Counted from the first letter of the stretch, positions 40,915 to 51,654 are shown. The stretch: 64,000 nt of DNA from Enterobacteriaceae bacterium UBA7338 (GCA_002480085.1 DKPJ01000011.1:488389-552388), one strand, 5' to 3'. Numbers and translations are program-made. The notes: generated by a model not told the origin, from the sequence alone.

Positions 40915-42399
40915 TTACAGGTAACGGGCGGTAAGATGCTGGCGGAAGTAGCGGCTGTTCAGCGCTTCGCCGGTTGCAGACTCAATTAGCTGGGCGGTGG
41001 TGAAGCGGCTGCCGTGCTGCCAGATATTCTGCCGCAGCCACTCAAACAGAGCGCTGAAATCCCCCTCGGCAATGGCGGCATCAAGGTTAGGCAGCGCGGT
41101 ACGGGCGGCATGGAACAGCTGCGCAGCGTACATCGCGCCCAGGGTGTAGGAGGGGAAGTAGCCGAAGCCGCCATCGGTCCAGTGGATATCCTGCATGCAG
41201 CCGTCGCGGTAGTTGCCCACGGTGGAGATACCTAGCCAGTGCTGCATCTTCTCATCCCACAGGGCCGGAATATCCTCGACCTCGATCTCACCGTTGATCA
41301 GCGCCCGCTCAATCTCATAGCGCAGGATCACATGCGCGGGGTAGCTTACCTCGTCAGCATCCACGCGGATAAGGCCAGGCTGCACCTGCTGGTTCCAGGC
41401 GATGAAATTCTCTTCGCTAAACGCGGGCTGAGCGCCGAAACGCTCAATCACTGCGGGCAGAAGACGCTGTAAAAACGCCTTGCTGCGGCCAAGCTGCATC
41501 TCGAAGAACAGGCTCTGTGATTCGTGGATGGCCATTGAGCGGGCCTCGGCTACCGGCTGTCCCAGCCAGGTGCGGGGCAGGTTCTGCTCGTAGCGGGCGT
41601 GGCCGGTTTCATGCACGACGCCAAAGAGGGCGCCCAGCAGATCGTTCTCGTCATAGCGAGTAGTGATGCGCACGTCCTCCGGCACGCCGCCGCAGAAGGG
41701 GTGGGCGCTGATATCCAGACGGCCCGCGTCAAAATCAAAGCCAAGGGTGCGCATTGCTGCCAGACCCAGTTCGCGCTGCTTCTCCACCGGGAACGGACCG
41801 GCCGGCGCGATAAGCTGGCGCTGGGCCTGCTTAGTCACCGCCTGATTAAGCAGGTCCGGCAGCCAGGATTTTAGATCGGCAAAGAGAACATCGAGCTTCG
41901 CCGCGGTCATATCCGGTTCATAGAGGTCCAGCAGCGCGTCGTACGGCGTGCAGCCCTTTGCCGCTGCGCGCAGCTTCGCCTCTTCACGGCTCAGCTTTAC
42001 TACCTCTTGTAGATTGGCGGAAAAACCTTCCCAGTCATTCGCCGGGCGCTGGCTACGCCAGGCGTGCTCACAGCGGCTGCCCGCCAGCGATTTCGCCTCT
42101 ACCAGCGACTCTGGCAGCACCGCCGCCTGCTGATAGTGGCGTCTCATCTCGCGCAGGTTAGCCTGCTCAACGTCGTTCAGATCTTCCTGCGCTGCCGCCT
42201 CCAGCCACTGAGCCACCTTTTTATCCGTCAGGATCTGATGTTTCAGGACGCTGATCTCCGCCAGCGCTTCGCCCCGGGCAGCGCTCCCGGCGGCGGGCAT
42301 CATGGTCATCATATCCCAGCCGGCGATAGAGGAGAGGTGGGAGAAACGGTATAGACGCTGAAAGGTGCGGGTCAACTGCTGATAGTTGCTGGTGTCCAT
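40915..42399 (-). CDS. M32 family metallocarboxypeptidase (thermostable carboxypeptidase 1 type)
   Basis: A 494-residue cytosolic zinc carboxypeptidase. The HEXXH motif is in FGVVHETGHARYEQN near residue 265, with further M32 signatures: HPFCGGVPEDVRITTRYDENDL just before it, IHESQSLFFE after it and SYPAHVILRYEIE. The start MDTSNYQQLTRTF was chosen by comparison with the family; the upstream 12 codons lack support. K-12 has no such gene at this position, so this is an accessory gene between asr and ynfM. Confidence 0.9.
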   Translation of the reverse strand: MDTSNYQQLTRTFQRLYRFSHLSSIAGWDMMTMMPAAGSAARGEALAEISVLKHQILTDKKVAQWLEAAAQEDLNDVEQANLREMRRHYQQAAVLPESLVEAKSLAGSRCEHAWRSQRPANDWEGFSANLQEVVKLSREEAKLRAAAKGCTPYDALLDLYEPDMTAAKLDVLFADLKSWLPDLLNQAVTKQAQRQLIAPAGPFPVEKQRELGLAAMRTLGFDFDAGRLDISAHPFCGGVPEDVRITTRYDENDLLGALFGVVHETGHARYEQNLPRTWLGQPVAEARSMAIHESQSLFFEMQLGRSKAFLQRLLPAVIERFGAQPAFSEENFIAWNQQVQPGLIRVDADEVSYPAHVILRYEIERALINGEIEVEDIPALWDEKMQHWLGISTVGNYRDGCMQDIHWTDGGFGYFPSYTLGAMYAAQLFHAARTALPNLDAAIAEGDFSALFEWLRQNIWQHGSRFTTAQLIESATGEALNSRYFRQHLTARYL

Positions 42400-42581
42400 T
42401 ATGCCTCGTTTATTGTCGGTATGGGTCAATCCCATTATTCATGACGTAAGGTAAATTACGACCTGTTTTACTGATCGCCATCAAACGAAAGGCTTAATTT
42501 TGCACATCTTTTCAGATTTATGTAATACTTCCTGCATTAATATTCATATGCGTTATTTAACGATCAAGGCAGGTAGCCACG

Positions 42582-42674
42582 ATGAATCCATTTATTTGGG
42601 TAATAGCTGCACTCATGGCATTAGATGCCATTCGGGAAATGATGGGTGCAGCATCGATAATGAGCATGTTATAA
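42582..42674 (+). CDS. Small hydrophobic protein, 30 residues
   Basis: Starts MNPFIWVIAALMALDAIREM and ends SIMSML; a single predicted membrane helix. AGG lies 8 bases before the ATG. The stop is two bases from the converging ynfM stop. I do not recognise the family. Called because of start, ribosome site and a coding-like hydrophobic pattern, but short frames of this kind can be chance. Confidence 0.5.
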   Translation: MNPFIWVIAALMALDAIREMMGAASIMSML

Positions 42675-42675
42675 C

Positions 42676-43929
42676 TCAGTGCAGCCGCTGGTGCAGGCGA
42701 CGGCCCACCAGCAGCGCGGCCAGCAGCATCACGGCAATAAAGCCACCGACGCCGTTCCAGCCATAGCTGTGCCAGAACACACCGCCGAGCGTCCCCGCCA
42801 GGCTCGATCCCAGATAGTAGCTAAAAAGATAGAGCGAAGAGGCCTGGCCCTTTGCCCGACGCGCTCGCGGCCCGATCCAGCTGCTGGCGACCGAGTGGGC
42901 AGCAAAGAAGCCGGCGGAGAAGAGCAGCATCCCGGCAAAGATCAGCCCCAGCGACGAGAAGAGCGTCAGCAGCACTCCCCCCAGCATAATCCCCGTTGAG
43001 GCCAGCATCACCGGCCCGCGCCCAAAGCGTGCGGTCATCGCCCCGGCTTTAGGTGAACTCCATGTCCCGGTCAGGTAAGCCACCGAAAGCAGGCCCACCA
43101 CCGCCTGGCTCAGCTGCCACGGCGATTGCATCAGGCGGTAGCCAATGTAGTTAAACAGGGTGACGAACGATCCCATCAGCAGGAAGCCGGTAAGAAACAG
43201 CAGCGGCAGACCGCGATCGCGCCAGTGCAGACGAAAGTTAATCACCAGCGATCGAGGCCGCAGCGAGGCGGGGCGAAAATGGCGTGACTTAGGAAGAATT
43301 TTCCAGAACATCAGCGCCGAGGCGAGGGCAAAGCAGCCGATAACCGCCAGGGCGATGCGCCAGCTAAAGAAGTCGGTGAACACGCCGCTAAGCAAACGTC
43401 CACTCATGCCGCCGATAGAGTTACCGCTGATGTAGAGACCCATCGAAAAGGCGACTACGCTGGGGTGGATCTCTTCGCTCAGGTAGGTCATCCCTACCGC
43501 CGCCACGCCGCTCAGCGACAGCCCCACCAGCGCGCGCATAATCAGTATGCCGTGCCAGCTGGTCATCATCGTCGAGAGCAGGGTACAGCACGAGGCCAGC
43601 AGCAGAGCGGTGACCATTACCGGCTTGCGGCCAATGGCATCGGAGAGCGGGCCGGTAAAAAGCAGCCCAATGGCCAGCATGGCGGTAGAGATCGAGAGTG
43701 AAACGCTGCTGCTGGCTGGCGAGACGCCAAACTCATGGGAGAGCACCGGCAGGATCGGCTGCACGCAATAGAGCAGGGCGAAGGTGGCGAGTCCGGCAGA
43801 GAAGAGCGCCAGGGTGACGCGCATAAACTGTGGCGTGCCGCGTTTAATATAGGGCGTGGCGGAAATGGCGGTGGTCTGCGCGTCGGCATCGCTCGCCGGG
43901 GCGATGTCAACGACGGTAGTACGGCTCAC
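42676..43929 (-). CDS. ynfM: MFS efflux transporter YnfM
   Basis: A 417-residue, 12-helix major facilitator with the motif GPLSDAIGRKPVMV between helices 2 and 3. In E. coli YnfM is related to arabinose efflux-type and cAMP-export candidates; the substrate is not settled. Highly similar to K-12 over its length (e.g. GIRRGTPQFMRVTL-like start, SGNSIGGMSGRLLSGVFTD). It is divergent from the LysR gene ynfL, 110 bases apart, suggesting control by YnfL. Confidence 0.92.
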   Translation of the reverse strand: MSRTTVVDIAPASDADAQTTAISATPYIKRGTPQFMRVTLALFSAGLATFALLYCVQPILPVLSHEFGVSPASSSVSLSISTAMLAIGLLFTGPLSDAIGRKPVMVTALLLASCCTLLSTMMTSWHGILIMRALVGLSLSGVAAVGMTYLSEEIHPSVVAFSMGLYISGNSIGGMSGRLLSGVFTDFFSWRIALAVIGCFALASALMFWKILPKSRHFRPASLRPRSLVINFRLHWRDRGLPLLFLTGFLLMGSFVTLFNYIGYRLMQSPWQLSQAVVGLLSVAYLTGTWSSPKAGAMTARFGRGPVMLASTGIMLGGVLLTLFSSLGLIFAGMLLFSAGFFAAHSVASSWIGPRARRAKGQASSLYLFSYYLGSSLAGTLGGVFWHSYGWNGVGGFIAVMLLAALLVGRRLHQRLH

Positions 43930-44039
43930 GAGGGGATCCTTAATGGTGTGTTGCTAATTAAGAGCGATTGCCGATAAGGGTAGGAAAATGTAAATATTCT
44001 GTCTAATATATTAATAATCTCAAATAATACATTAAAAAT

Positions 44040-44960
44040 ATGAATATCGAGCTGCGTCACCTGCGCTACTTTATTGCCGTAGCGGAAGAGCTGCATTTTG
44101 GCCATGCGGCGGCCCGGTTGAACATCTCTCAGCCGCCGCTTAGCCAGCAGATCCAGCTGCTGGAGCAGCAGGTTGGTGCCCGGCTGCTGGCCCGTACCAA
44201 CCGCAGCGTGGCCCTGACCCCGGCGGGAAAACAGTTTCTGCTCGACAGCCGCCAGATCCTTACTCAGGTCGATGACGCTGCCGCCCGTGCCGCTCGCCTG
44301 CATCAGGGGCAGACCGGGGAGCTGCGGGTCGGCTTTACCTCCTCCGCGCCCTTTATTAAAGCGGTCTCGGATACCCTCTCGACCTTCCGGCGACGCTACC
44401 CGGACGTGCATCTGCAAACCCGGGAGATCAATACCCGCGAGCAGATCGCGCCTCTGCATGAGGGAACCCTGGATCTGGGCCTGATGCGCAATACCGCGCT
44501 GCCGGAGACGCTGGCGTGGGAGGTGATCCTGCGCGAGCCGCTGCTGGCGATGGTGCCGTGCGATCACCCCCTGGCGGCGCAGCCTGCGGTGACGCTGAGC
44601 CAGCTGGCGAAAGAGCCGTTTGTGTTTTTCGACCCTCATGTCGGGACGGGGCTGTACGACGATATCCTTGGCCTGCTGCGCCGCTACGGGCTGGTGCCGC
44701 GTATCGCCCAGGAGGTAGGCGAGGCGATGACCATTATTGGCCTGGTGGCGGCGGGGCTTGGGGTCTCGATCCTGCCCGCTTCCTTTTGCCGGGTGCAGCT
44801 GAGCGAGATGCGCTGGCTGCCTATCGCCGAAGCCGATGCGCTCTCCCAGATGTGGCTGGTCTGGTCGAGGCATCATGAGCAGGGGGCTGCCGCGCTGCAT
44901 TTCAAGCAGCAGCTGCTGGAGAGCGTTAAAAGCGAGCAGAATTTGCCCCGCAGAGGGTGA
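44040..44960 (+). CDS. ynfL: LysR-family regulator YnfL
   Basis: A 306-residue LysR-type regulator. The winged helix-turn-helix is at residues 1-60 (MNIELRHLRYFIAVAEELHF, then AARLNISQPPLSQQIQLLEQ), followed by an effector-binding domain with GELRVGFTSSAPF. Divergent from ynfM, which it probably controls; the region between is AT-rich with TTAATAATCTCAAATAATA-type sequence but no clear LysR box was fixed. Confidence 0.92.
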   Translation: MNIELRHLRYFIAVAEELHFGHAAARLNISQPPLSQQIQLLEQQVGARLLARTNRSVALTPAGKQFLLDSRQILTQVDDAAARAARLHQGQTGELRVGFTSSAPFIKAVSDTLSTFRRRYPDVHLQTREINTREQIAPLHEGTLDLGLMRNTALPETLAWEVILREPLLAMVPCDHPLAAQPAVTLSQLAKEPFVFFDPHVGTGLYDDILGLLRRYGLVPRIAQEVGEAMTIIGLVAAGLGVSILPASFCRVQLSEMRWLPIAEADALSQMWLVWSRHHEQGAAALHFKQQLLESVKSEQNLPRRG

Positions 44961-45033
44961 AATTGTGCGGTAAATCACAAGGCTAATCAAAAATTTGACG
45001 GCCTCAAGGAACTGCTTCACCATAGCCAGAAGT

Positions 45034-45055
45034 TTATTTCGAAGCGCGAAAATAA
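45034..45055. promoter_or_regulatory. Mlc operator upstream of mlc
   Basis: A 22-bp imperfect palindrome with arms TTATTTCG and CGAAAATAA around AAG, fitting the AT-rich Mlc/NagC site pattern (TTATTT...AAATAA). It ends 12 bases before the mlc GTG start, consistent with autorepression as in E. coli. Confidence 0.75.
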
Positions 45056-45067
45056 AGGGAGCATGAG

Positions 45068-46288
45068 GTGGTTGCTGATAGTACCCCCGGCCATATTGAT
45101 CAGATTAAGCAGACCAATGCAGGAGCCGTTTACCGGCTTATCGATCAGCTAGGCCCGGTTTCACGTATCGATCTGTCACGTCTGGCGCAGCTTGCCCCCG
45201 CCAGCATTACCAAGATTGTCCGTGAAATGCTCGAAGCACACCTGGTGCAGGAGACCGAGATCCAGGAGCCGGGCAGCCGTGGGCGTCCCGCCGTAGGGTT
45301 AATGGTGGAAACCGAAGCCTGGCACTATCTCTCGTTGCGCATCAGCCGGGGGGAGATCCATCTTGCCCTGCGCGACCTCAGCAGCAAGCTGGTGGTTGAG
45401 GAGCAGCGCGAGCTGCCGTTGCAGTCCCACGCTCCCTTTGTTAGCCGCGTTGTTCATCATATCGACCAGTTCTTTATCCGCCACCAGAGCAAGCTCGAAC
45501 GCTTAACCGCCATCGCGATTACGCTGCCGGGCATCATCGACACGGAGAATGGCGTTGTGCACCGGATGCCGTTCTATGAGGATGTTAAAGATATGGCGCT
45601 GGGGGAGGCCCTTGAGCGCCATACCGGCGTGCCGGTCTATATTCAACACGACATCAGCGCGTGGACCATGGCGGAGGCGCTGTTTGGCGCATCCCGTGGT
45701 GCGCGGGACGTTATTCAGGTGGTGATCGACCATAACGTCGGCGCAGGCGTGATCACCGACGGACGGCTGCTGCACGCGGGCAGCAGCAGCCTGGTTGAGA
45801 TCGGCCACACTCAGGTCGATCCCTACGGCAAGCGTTGCTACTGCGGCAACCACGGCTGCCTGGAGACCATCGCCAGCGTAGAGAGCGTGCTGGAGCTGGC
45901 GCAGCAGCGCATGAACCAGTCGATGAGCTCACAGCTGCACGGCCAGCCTCTCACCGTGGCCTCGCTCTGCCAGGCCGCGCGGGAGGGGGATCGGCTGGCA
46001 ACGGATATCATTACCGGCGTAGGCACCAACGTTGGGCGTATCCTGGCGATCATGGTGAACCTGTTCAACCCGCAAAAAATTCTTATTGGCTCCCCCCTGA
46101 GCCAGGCCGCAGATATTCTCTTCCCGGCCATCAGCAACTGCATTCGCCAGCAGTCGCTCCCCGCCTATAGCCGACACATCACCGTGGAGAGCACGCAGTT
46201 CTCAAACCAGGGCACCATGGCGGGTGCGGCGCTGGTAAAAGACGCGATGTATAACGGTTCGTTGCTGATTCGTCTGTTGCAGGGCTAA
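45068..46288 (+). CDS. mlc: Mlc, ROK-family glucose-responsive repressor
   Basis: A 406-residue repressor of ptsG, manXYZ, malT and pts genes, relieved when membrane EIIBC-Glc sequesters it. An N-terminal winged helix (about residues 20-75: VSRIDLSRLAQLAPASITKI) is followed by the ROK domain with a Cys3His zinc site in HTQVDPYGKRCYCGNHGCLE. It begins with GTG, as in E. coli mlc. An Mlc-type palindrome is just upstream. Confidence 0.96.
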   Translation: MVADSTPGHIDQIKQTNAGAVYRLIDQLGPVSRIDLSRLAQLAPASITKIVREMLEAHLVQETEIQEPGSRGRPAVGLMVETEAWHYLSLRISRGEIHLALRDLSSKLVVEEQRELPLQSHAPFVSRVVHHIDQFFIRHQSKLERLTAIAITLPGIIDTENGVVHRMPFYEDVKDMALGEALERHTGVPVYIQHDISAWTMAEALFGASRGARDVIQVVIDHNVGAGVITDGRLLHAGSSSLVEIGHTQVDPYGKRCYCGNHGCLETIASVESVLELAQQRMNQSMSSQLHGQPLTVASLCQAAREGDRLATDIITGVGTNVGRILAIMVNLFNPQKILIGSPLSQAADILFPAISNCIRQQSLPAYSRHITVESTQFSNQGTMAGAALVKDAMYNGSLLIRLLQG

Positions 46289-46413
46289 CAAATTCGCGCA
46301 GTTGTAGGAAAAATTGCGCTACCTCAAATTGGTCCCTAACGACTTAACTTAGACTTTCTCCTCTGAATTATTTTCCTGGTGTATATTTTCGCGGCAAAAC
46401 GGTGGAGTGAGTG

Positions 46414-47109
46414 ATGCTTAAGCGTTTCTTTATTACGGGTACCGATACGGCTGTCGGGAAGACAGTGGTCTCCCGCGCACTTCTGCAGGCGCTGGCGGCC
46501 AGCGGCAGAAGCGTGGCTGGCTACAAGCCAGTGGCGAAGGGGAGTAAAGAGACGCCAGAGGGCTTGCGCAACCGAGATGCGCTGGTGCTACAGAGCGTCT
46601 CAACGCTGGCGCTGCCCTACGAGGCGGTGAATCCTATCGCCCTGAGTGAAGAGGAGAGCAGCGTCGCCCACAGCTGTCCCATCAACTATGGCCTGCTCTC
46701 GAAGGGGCTGGCGCATCTTAGCGACTGCGTCGATCACGTGGTGGTTGAGGGAACAGGTGGCTGGCGCGGGCTGATGAACGATCTGCGACCGCTCTCGGAG
46801 TGGGTGGTCCAGGAGCAGCTCCCGGTGATCATGGTGGTGGGGATCCAGGAGGGATGCATCAACCACGCCCTGCTGACCGCCCAGGCGATCGCCAGCGACG
46901 GCCTGCCGCTGATCGGCTGGGTAGCCAACCGCATCAACCCTGGCCTGGCCCACTATGCCGAGATCATTAACGTGCTGGGTAAAAAGATCCCCGCGCCGCT
47001 GATTGGCGAGCTACCCTATCTGCCCCGCGCCGAGCAGCGCGATCTGGCCCACTATATCGACATCACCCTGCTGACCCGAACGCTGATAGCCGATCGCGTG
47101 CTGGCCTGA
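46414..47109 (+). CDS. bioD2: Dethiobiotin synthetase homologue BioD2
   Basis: A 231-residue ATP-dependent ligase of the BioD family (YnfK). The P-loop is ITGTDTAVGKTVVS near residue 8-18; other motifs are VEGTGGWRGLMND and a late NRINP. E. coli carries both bioD in the bio operon and this paralogue, whose physiological role is less clear. The ATG at 46414 is favoured over the GTG three bases upstream, with GGAG ahead. Confidence 0.93.
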   Translation: MLKRFFITGTDTAVGKTVVSRALLQALAASGRSVAGYKPVAKGSKETPEGLRNRDALVLQSVSTLALPYEAVNPIALSEEESSVAHSCPINYGLLSKGLAHLSDCVDHVVVEGTGGWRGLMNDLRPLSEWVVQEQLPVIMVVGIQEGCINHALLTAQAIASDGLPLIGWVANRINPGLAHYAEIINVLGKKIPAPLIGELPYLPRAEQRDLAHYIDITLLTRTLIADRVLA

Positions 47110-47113
47110 TTGA

Positions 47114-47413
47114 CTACTGCGGCTCGGTACGGGATCCATCCGGTGAAGAGCCTGCGGCGGGCACGTTGCCGCTGCTGGTGCGGGTGTAGAGGATCTTATA
47201 GGTATCGTTGGCGCAGTGGCCGACTACGTGGGTATCAGGCTTATCCGCCTGGCCCGCCGGGACGATATTGAGCGTAAACGCCGACTCCGGCAGGCCGTTG
47301 GCCATGATGCGCTGCTTGATCTCACGTCTGACTTTTTCACAATACTCCGGCGCGGCCAGCGCCGGGGCGGCGGCAAACAGCACCAGAGCGATGAGCAAAC
47401 GGGACGCTTTCAT
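47114..47413 (-). CDS. ynfD: YnfD-type DUF1161 periplasmic protein
   Basis: A 99-residue exported protein: signal peptide ending AAPALA, then a domain with two cysteines (EYCEKV and VGHCAN) that probably form a disulfide, and the DUF1161 run VVGHCANDTYKILYTRT. Function unknown. In K-12 ynfD lies next to ynfC; here the 11.6-kb urea operon separates them. It is 47 bases after urtE on the same strand and no terminator is seen, so read-through from the urea operon is possible. Confidence 0.82.
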   Translation of the reverse strand: MKASRLLIALVLFAAAPALAAPEYCEKVRREIKQRIMANGLPESAFTLNIVPAGQADKPDTHVVGHCANDTYKILYTRTSSGNVPAAGSSPDGSRTEPQ

Positions 47414-47460
47414 ACGCGGCTCCTGTTTTCAGGGGTATAGCTCTAGTCTAGCAGTTTCGG

Positions 47461-48159
47461 TTAAATCGCTACCAGATTGCGCACGCCGTGACTCTCCATC
47501 TCTTCGCCTCTGCCGCGCTGAACAATCGCTCCCCGGGACATCACCAGATAGCTGTCGGCCAGCTCGGCGGCAAAGTCATAAAACTGCTCCACCAGCAGGA
47601 TCGCCATGTCCCCGCGCGCGGCCAGGGTTTTGATCACCACGCCAATCTCTTTGATCACCGAGGGCTGGATCCCTTCCGTTGGCTCATCCAGGATCAGCAG
47701 CTGCGGTCGGCAGGCCAGCGCCCGGCCAATGGCTAACTGCTGCTGCTGGCCGCCGGAGAGATCGCCCCCGCGCCGCTGCTTCATCTCCCGCAGCACCGGG
47801 AACAGGTTGTAGATCTCCTCGGGCACCCGCCCGGCCTGCGAACCGGCAAAGCGCGACAGCCCCATCAGCAGGTTCTCCTCTACCGTCAGCCGGGGAAAGA
47901 TCTCCCGCCCCTGCGGCACATAGGCCATGCCGCTGCGCACCCGCTGGTGCGGCTTCTGCTGGTTGATGGTCTTTCCCTGCCAGCTAATGGTGCCGGATTT
48001 GGCCGGGATCAGCCCCATCAGGCACTTTAGCAGGGTGGTTTTTCCCACCCCGTTGCGCCCCAGCAGGCAGGTGACCTCGCCGGGATGCGTCGCAAACGAG
48101 AGGCCGCGCAGGATATGGCTTCCGCCGTAGTATTGATGTAGTTCATTCACTTCCAGCAT
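47461..48159 (-). CDS. urtE: Urea ABC transporter ATP-binding subunit UrtE
   Basis: A 232-residue ATPase of the branched-chain amino acid-type (LivF-like) subfamily. Walker A: CLLGRNGVGKTTLL near residue 34-44; signature: DLSGGQQQQLAIGRAL; Walker B: LLILDEPTEGIQPSVI. The urea assignment comes from its place in urtABCDE beside urea carboxylase and allophanate hydrolase genes. Start chosen at MLEVNELHQYYGG, one base after the urtD stop; the longer frame overlaps urtD. Confidence 0.93.
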   Translation of the reverse strand: MLEVNELHQYYGGSHILRGLSFATHPGEVTCLLGRNGVGKTTLLKCLMGLIPAKSGTISWQGKTINQQKPHQRVRSGMAYVPQGREIFPRLTVEENLLMGLSRFAGSQAGRVPEEIYNLFPVLREMKQRRGGDLSGGQQQQLAIGRALACRPQLLILDEPTEGIQPSVIKEIGVVIKTLAARGDMAILLVEQFYDFAAELADSYLVMSRGAIVQRGRGEEMESHGVRNLVAI

Positions 48160-48160
48160 C

Positions 48161-48944
<784 letters not shown>

Positions 48945-48952
<8 letters not shown>

Positions 48953-50021
48953 GCTTTCTCCGCTTCAGCAGGCCAATGACGCCGCGCGGTAAAAACAGCG
49001 TGACGAGGATAAACATCAGGCCCAGGAAAAAGAGCCAGTACTCCGGAAAGGCAACGGTGAAGAAGCTCTTCGCCCCGTTGACGATGCCCGCCCCCAGCAG
49101 CGGCCCGATCAGCGTCCCGCGTCCGCCCAGCGCTACCCAGATGGCGGCCTCGATGGAGTTGGTGGGCGACATTTCACTTGGGTTGATAATGCCCACCTGC
49201 GGGACATAGAGCGCTCCGGCGAGACCGCAGAGCACGGCGGAGAGTGTCCAGACGAAGAGCTTAAAGCCCTGCGGATCGTAGCCGCAAAACATCAGCCGGT
49301 TCTCGGCGTCGCGTACTGCTGTAAGCACCCGGCCAAACTTGCTGCGCGCCAGCGCCATGCCAATGCCCAGCGCGACGACCAGCAGCAGCACGGTGGCGAT
49401 AAACAGGCCGATGCGCGTTCCGGTGGCGGTGACCGGAAAGCCGAGCAGGGTGGTGAAGCCGGTAAAGCCGTTGTTACCGCCGAAGCCGGTTTCGTTGCGG
49501 AAGAAGAGCAGCATCCCGGCGTAGGTCAGGGCCTGTGTCATGATCGAGAAGTAGACATCCTTAATGCGTGAGCGGAAGGCGAAATAGCCAAACAGCAGCG
49601 CCAGCAGACCCGGCAGCAGGACGATCAGGCACAGCGCCCACGCAAAGTACTGCGTCCCGGTCCAGAACCACGGCATCTCGCTCCAGGAGAGAAAGGTCAT
49701 AAAGGCCGGGAGGCCGTCGCCCGCGGCCTGGCGCATCAGGTACATACCCATCGCGTAGCCGCCGAGGGCAAAGAACAGCCCGTGCCCCAGCGACAGTAGG
49801 CCAGCGTAGCCCCAGACCAGGTCCAGCGCCACGGCGACGATGGCGTAGCAGAGGATCTTGCCCACCAGCGTCAGGGTGTAGGCGGACATCGCCAGGGGAT
49901 GATCCTGCGGCAGCAGGGCGAGAAACGGCAGAGCCAGCAGCAGGGCGATAGTGCCCAGCGTCAGGGTGCGCGTCAGACGGGGCGCGCGCTGCGCCAGCGT
50001 CAGGGTGATAGGTTGTGTCAT
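48945..50021 (-). CDS. urtC: Urea ABC transporter permease UrtC
   Basis: A 358-residue LivM-type permease with about ten membrane helices. DLVWGYAGLLSLGHGLFFALGGYAMG and AVRDAENRLMFCGYDPQGFKL are characteristic of UrtC. The start shares one base with the urtB stop (TGATG). It pairs with UrtB to form the inner-membrane channel. Confidence 0.94.
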
Positions 50022-51595
50022 CAGTCGATCGCTCGCCCCTTGAATGCAAACAGCCCCTGCGGCCGTTTCTGGATAAACAGCACGATCAGCACCAGAATGG
50101 CGATTTTGCCCAGCACCGCGCCAATCTGCGGCTCCAGCAGCTTGTTGATGATGCCGAGGCCAAAGGCCGCCACCACCGTGCCCGCCAGCTGGCCGACGCC
50201 ACCCAGTACCACCACTAAAAATGAGTCGATAATATAGCCCTGGCCCAGCTCGGGACCGACGTTGCCCAGCTGCGACAGCGCCACGCCACCCAGCCCGGCG
50301 ATGCCGGATCCCAGACCGAAGGCCAGCATATCTACCCGCCCGGTGGGCACGCCGCAGCAGTCGGCCATCCGCCGGTTTTGGGTCACCGCCCGCACGTTCA
50401 TCCCCAGACGGGTCTTGTTGAGCAGCAGCCAGGTGAGAGCCAGCACCAGCAGCACAAAGACGATCACCGCGATGCGGTTGTAGGGCAGGATCAGGTTGGG
50501 CAGCACCGCCCAGCCGCCGGAGAGCCAGCCTGGGTTAGCCACCTCCAGGTTCTGCGCCCCGAACAGCAGGCGCACCAGCTGAATCAGCATCAGGCTGATG
50601 CCCCAGGTCGCCAGCAGGGTCTCCAGCGGGCGACCATAGAGATGGCGAATGATCAGCCGCTCCAGCGCCATCCCCATCGCGGCGGTAATGAAAAAGGCCA
50701 CCGGCAGGGCAACGATGGGATAGAGGGCCAGCCACTGCGGGGCGAGACGGACAAAAAGATCCTGGACCAGCCAGGTGGCATACGCTCCCAGCATCAGCAT
50801 CTCGCCGTGGGCCATGTTGATCACCCCCAGCAGGCCGTAGGTAATGGCCAGACCAAGGGCGGCCAGCAGCAGGATAGATCCCAGCGACAGGCCGCTAAAG
50901 GCCTGCCCGAGCCAATCACCCCAGCGCAGGCGCTGCTGGATCTGCTTCAGGCTTTCGGCGGCGGCGGCCCGCACGCTGGCATCCGGCTCGTTTTGCGGCT
51001 GGGTCAGCCGCTGGAGGCTGGCCTGGCTCGGCGGCGCGCTGCTCTCAGCCAGCTGTTTCACCGCCTGCAGGCGCACCTGCGGATCGGCATCCGCCAGCTG
51101 TAAACTGGCGACGGCCAGCTGCAGGGTCGTTTTCACCTCATCATCCTGCTCCTGGGCCAACCGCTGCTGGATCAGGGGAAGCTGCTCCGCCGTGGCGTCG
51201 TTTTGCAGATTACGCGCGGCGGCGAGACGCAGGGTGCGATCGTCACTGACCAGCTGGTGGGCGGCAAGGGCGTTAGCCACGAGGGTACGGATGCGGTTGT
51301 TCATAAACAGCTTGCGCGGGTTACCCTCCGGGGCCGCGTTGCCCTCCAGCGGCGTCAGAGTCTCTCCTGACTGGGTAAAGAGCTGGCCGCGCTTATCGAC
51401 GACCACGTTCTCCTGGCGAAGCGCCTGAAGCAGGGGCAAACGCGACGCATCGGGCGCGGCGGACCAGGTTTGTAAAAGCTGCGCCTGCTGGGTCCGGCTG
51501 GCAGCGCCGTACTCGCTGGCCGGTCCGGCAGAGGCCGTGCCGATGAGCAGCAGGCAGCAGGCAAAGAAGAGGCCGAAGCGCGTAACTATTTTCAT
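50021..51595 (-). CDS. urtB: Urea ABC transporter permease UrtB with N-terminal periplasmic domain
   Basis: A 524-residue LivH-type permease with the long N-terminal extension seen in UrtB proteins: a signal-like segment (residues 1-25, ending TASAGPA), then about 200 residues rich in helical repeats (DDEVKTTLQLAVASLQLAD, QVRLQAVKQLAES) before the membrane part beginning LGSILLLAALGLAITYGLLG near residue 240. VINMAHGEMLMLGAYATW is conserved. The start at MKIVTRFG fits the signal segment better than the longer frame. Confidence 0.92.
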   Translation of the reverse strand: MKIVTRFGLFFACCLLLIGTASAGPASEYGAASRTQQAQLLQTWSAAPDASRLPLLQALRQENVVVDKRGQLFTQSGETLTPLEGNAAPEGNPRKLFMNNRIRTLVANALAAHQLVSDDRTLRLAAARNLQNDATAEQLPLIQQRLAQEQDDEVKTTLQLAVASLQLADADPQVRLQAVKQLAESSAPPSQASLQRLTQPQNEPDASVRAAAAESLKQIQQRLRWGDWLGQAFSGLSLGSILLLAALGLAITYGLLGVINMAHGEMLMLGAYATWLVQDLFVRLAPQWLALYPIVALPVAFFITAAMGMALERLIIRHLYGRPLETLLATWGISLMLIQLVRLLFGAQNLEVANPGWLSGGWAVLPNLILPYNRIAVIVFVLLVLALTWLLLNKTRLGMNVRAVTQNRRMADCCGVPTGRVDMLAFGLGSGIAGLGGVALSQLGNVGPELGQGYIIDSFLVVVLGGVGQLAGTVVAAFGLGIINKLLEPQIGAVLGKIAILVLIVLFIQKRPQGLFAFKGRAID

Positions 51596-51654
51596 GGTCG
51601 CTCGATCTGCTGGTGGAGATATTGCCCGGCAGCCCATGCCGCCGGGCGCCTGGG

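Noticed and set aside
43926..45023. 365-codon minus-strand open frame
   Set aside because: Antisense to the LysR regulator ynfL; low-complexity Arg/Gln-rich translation.
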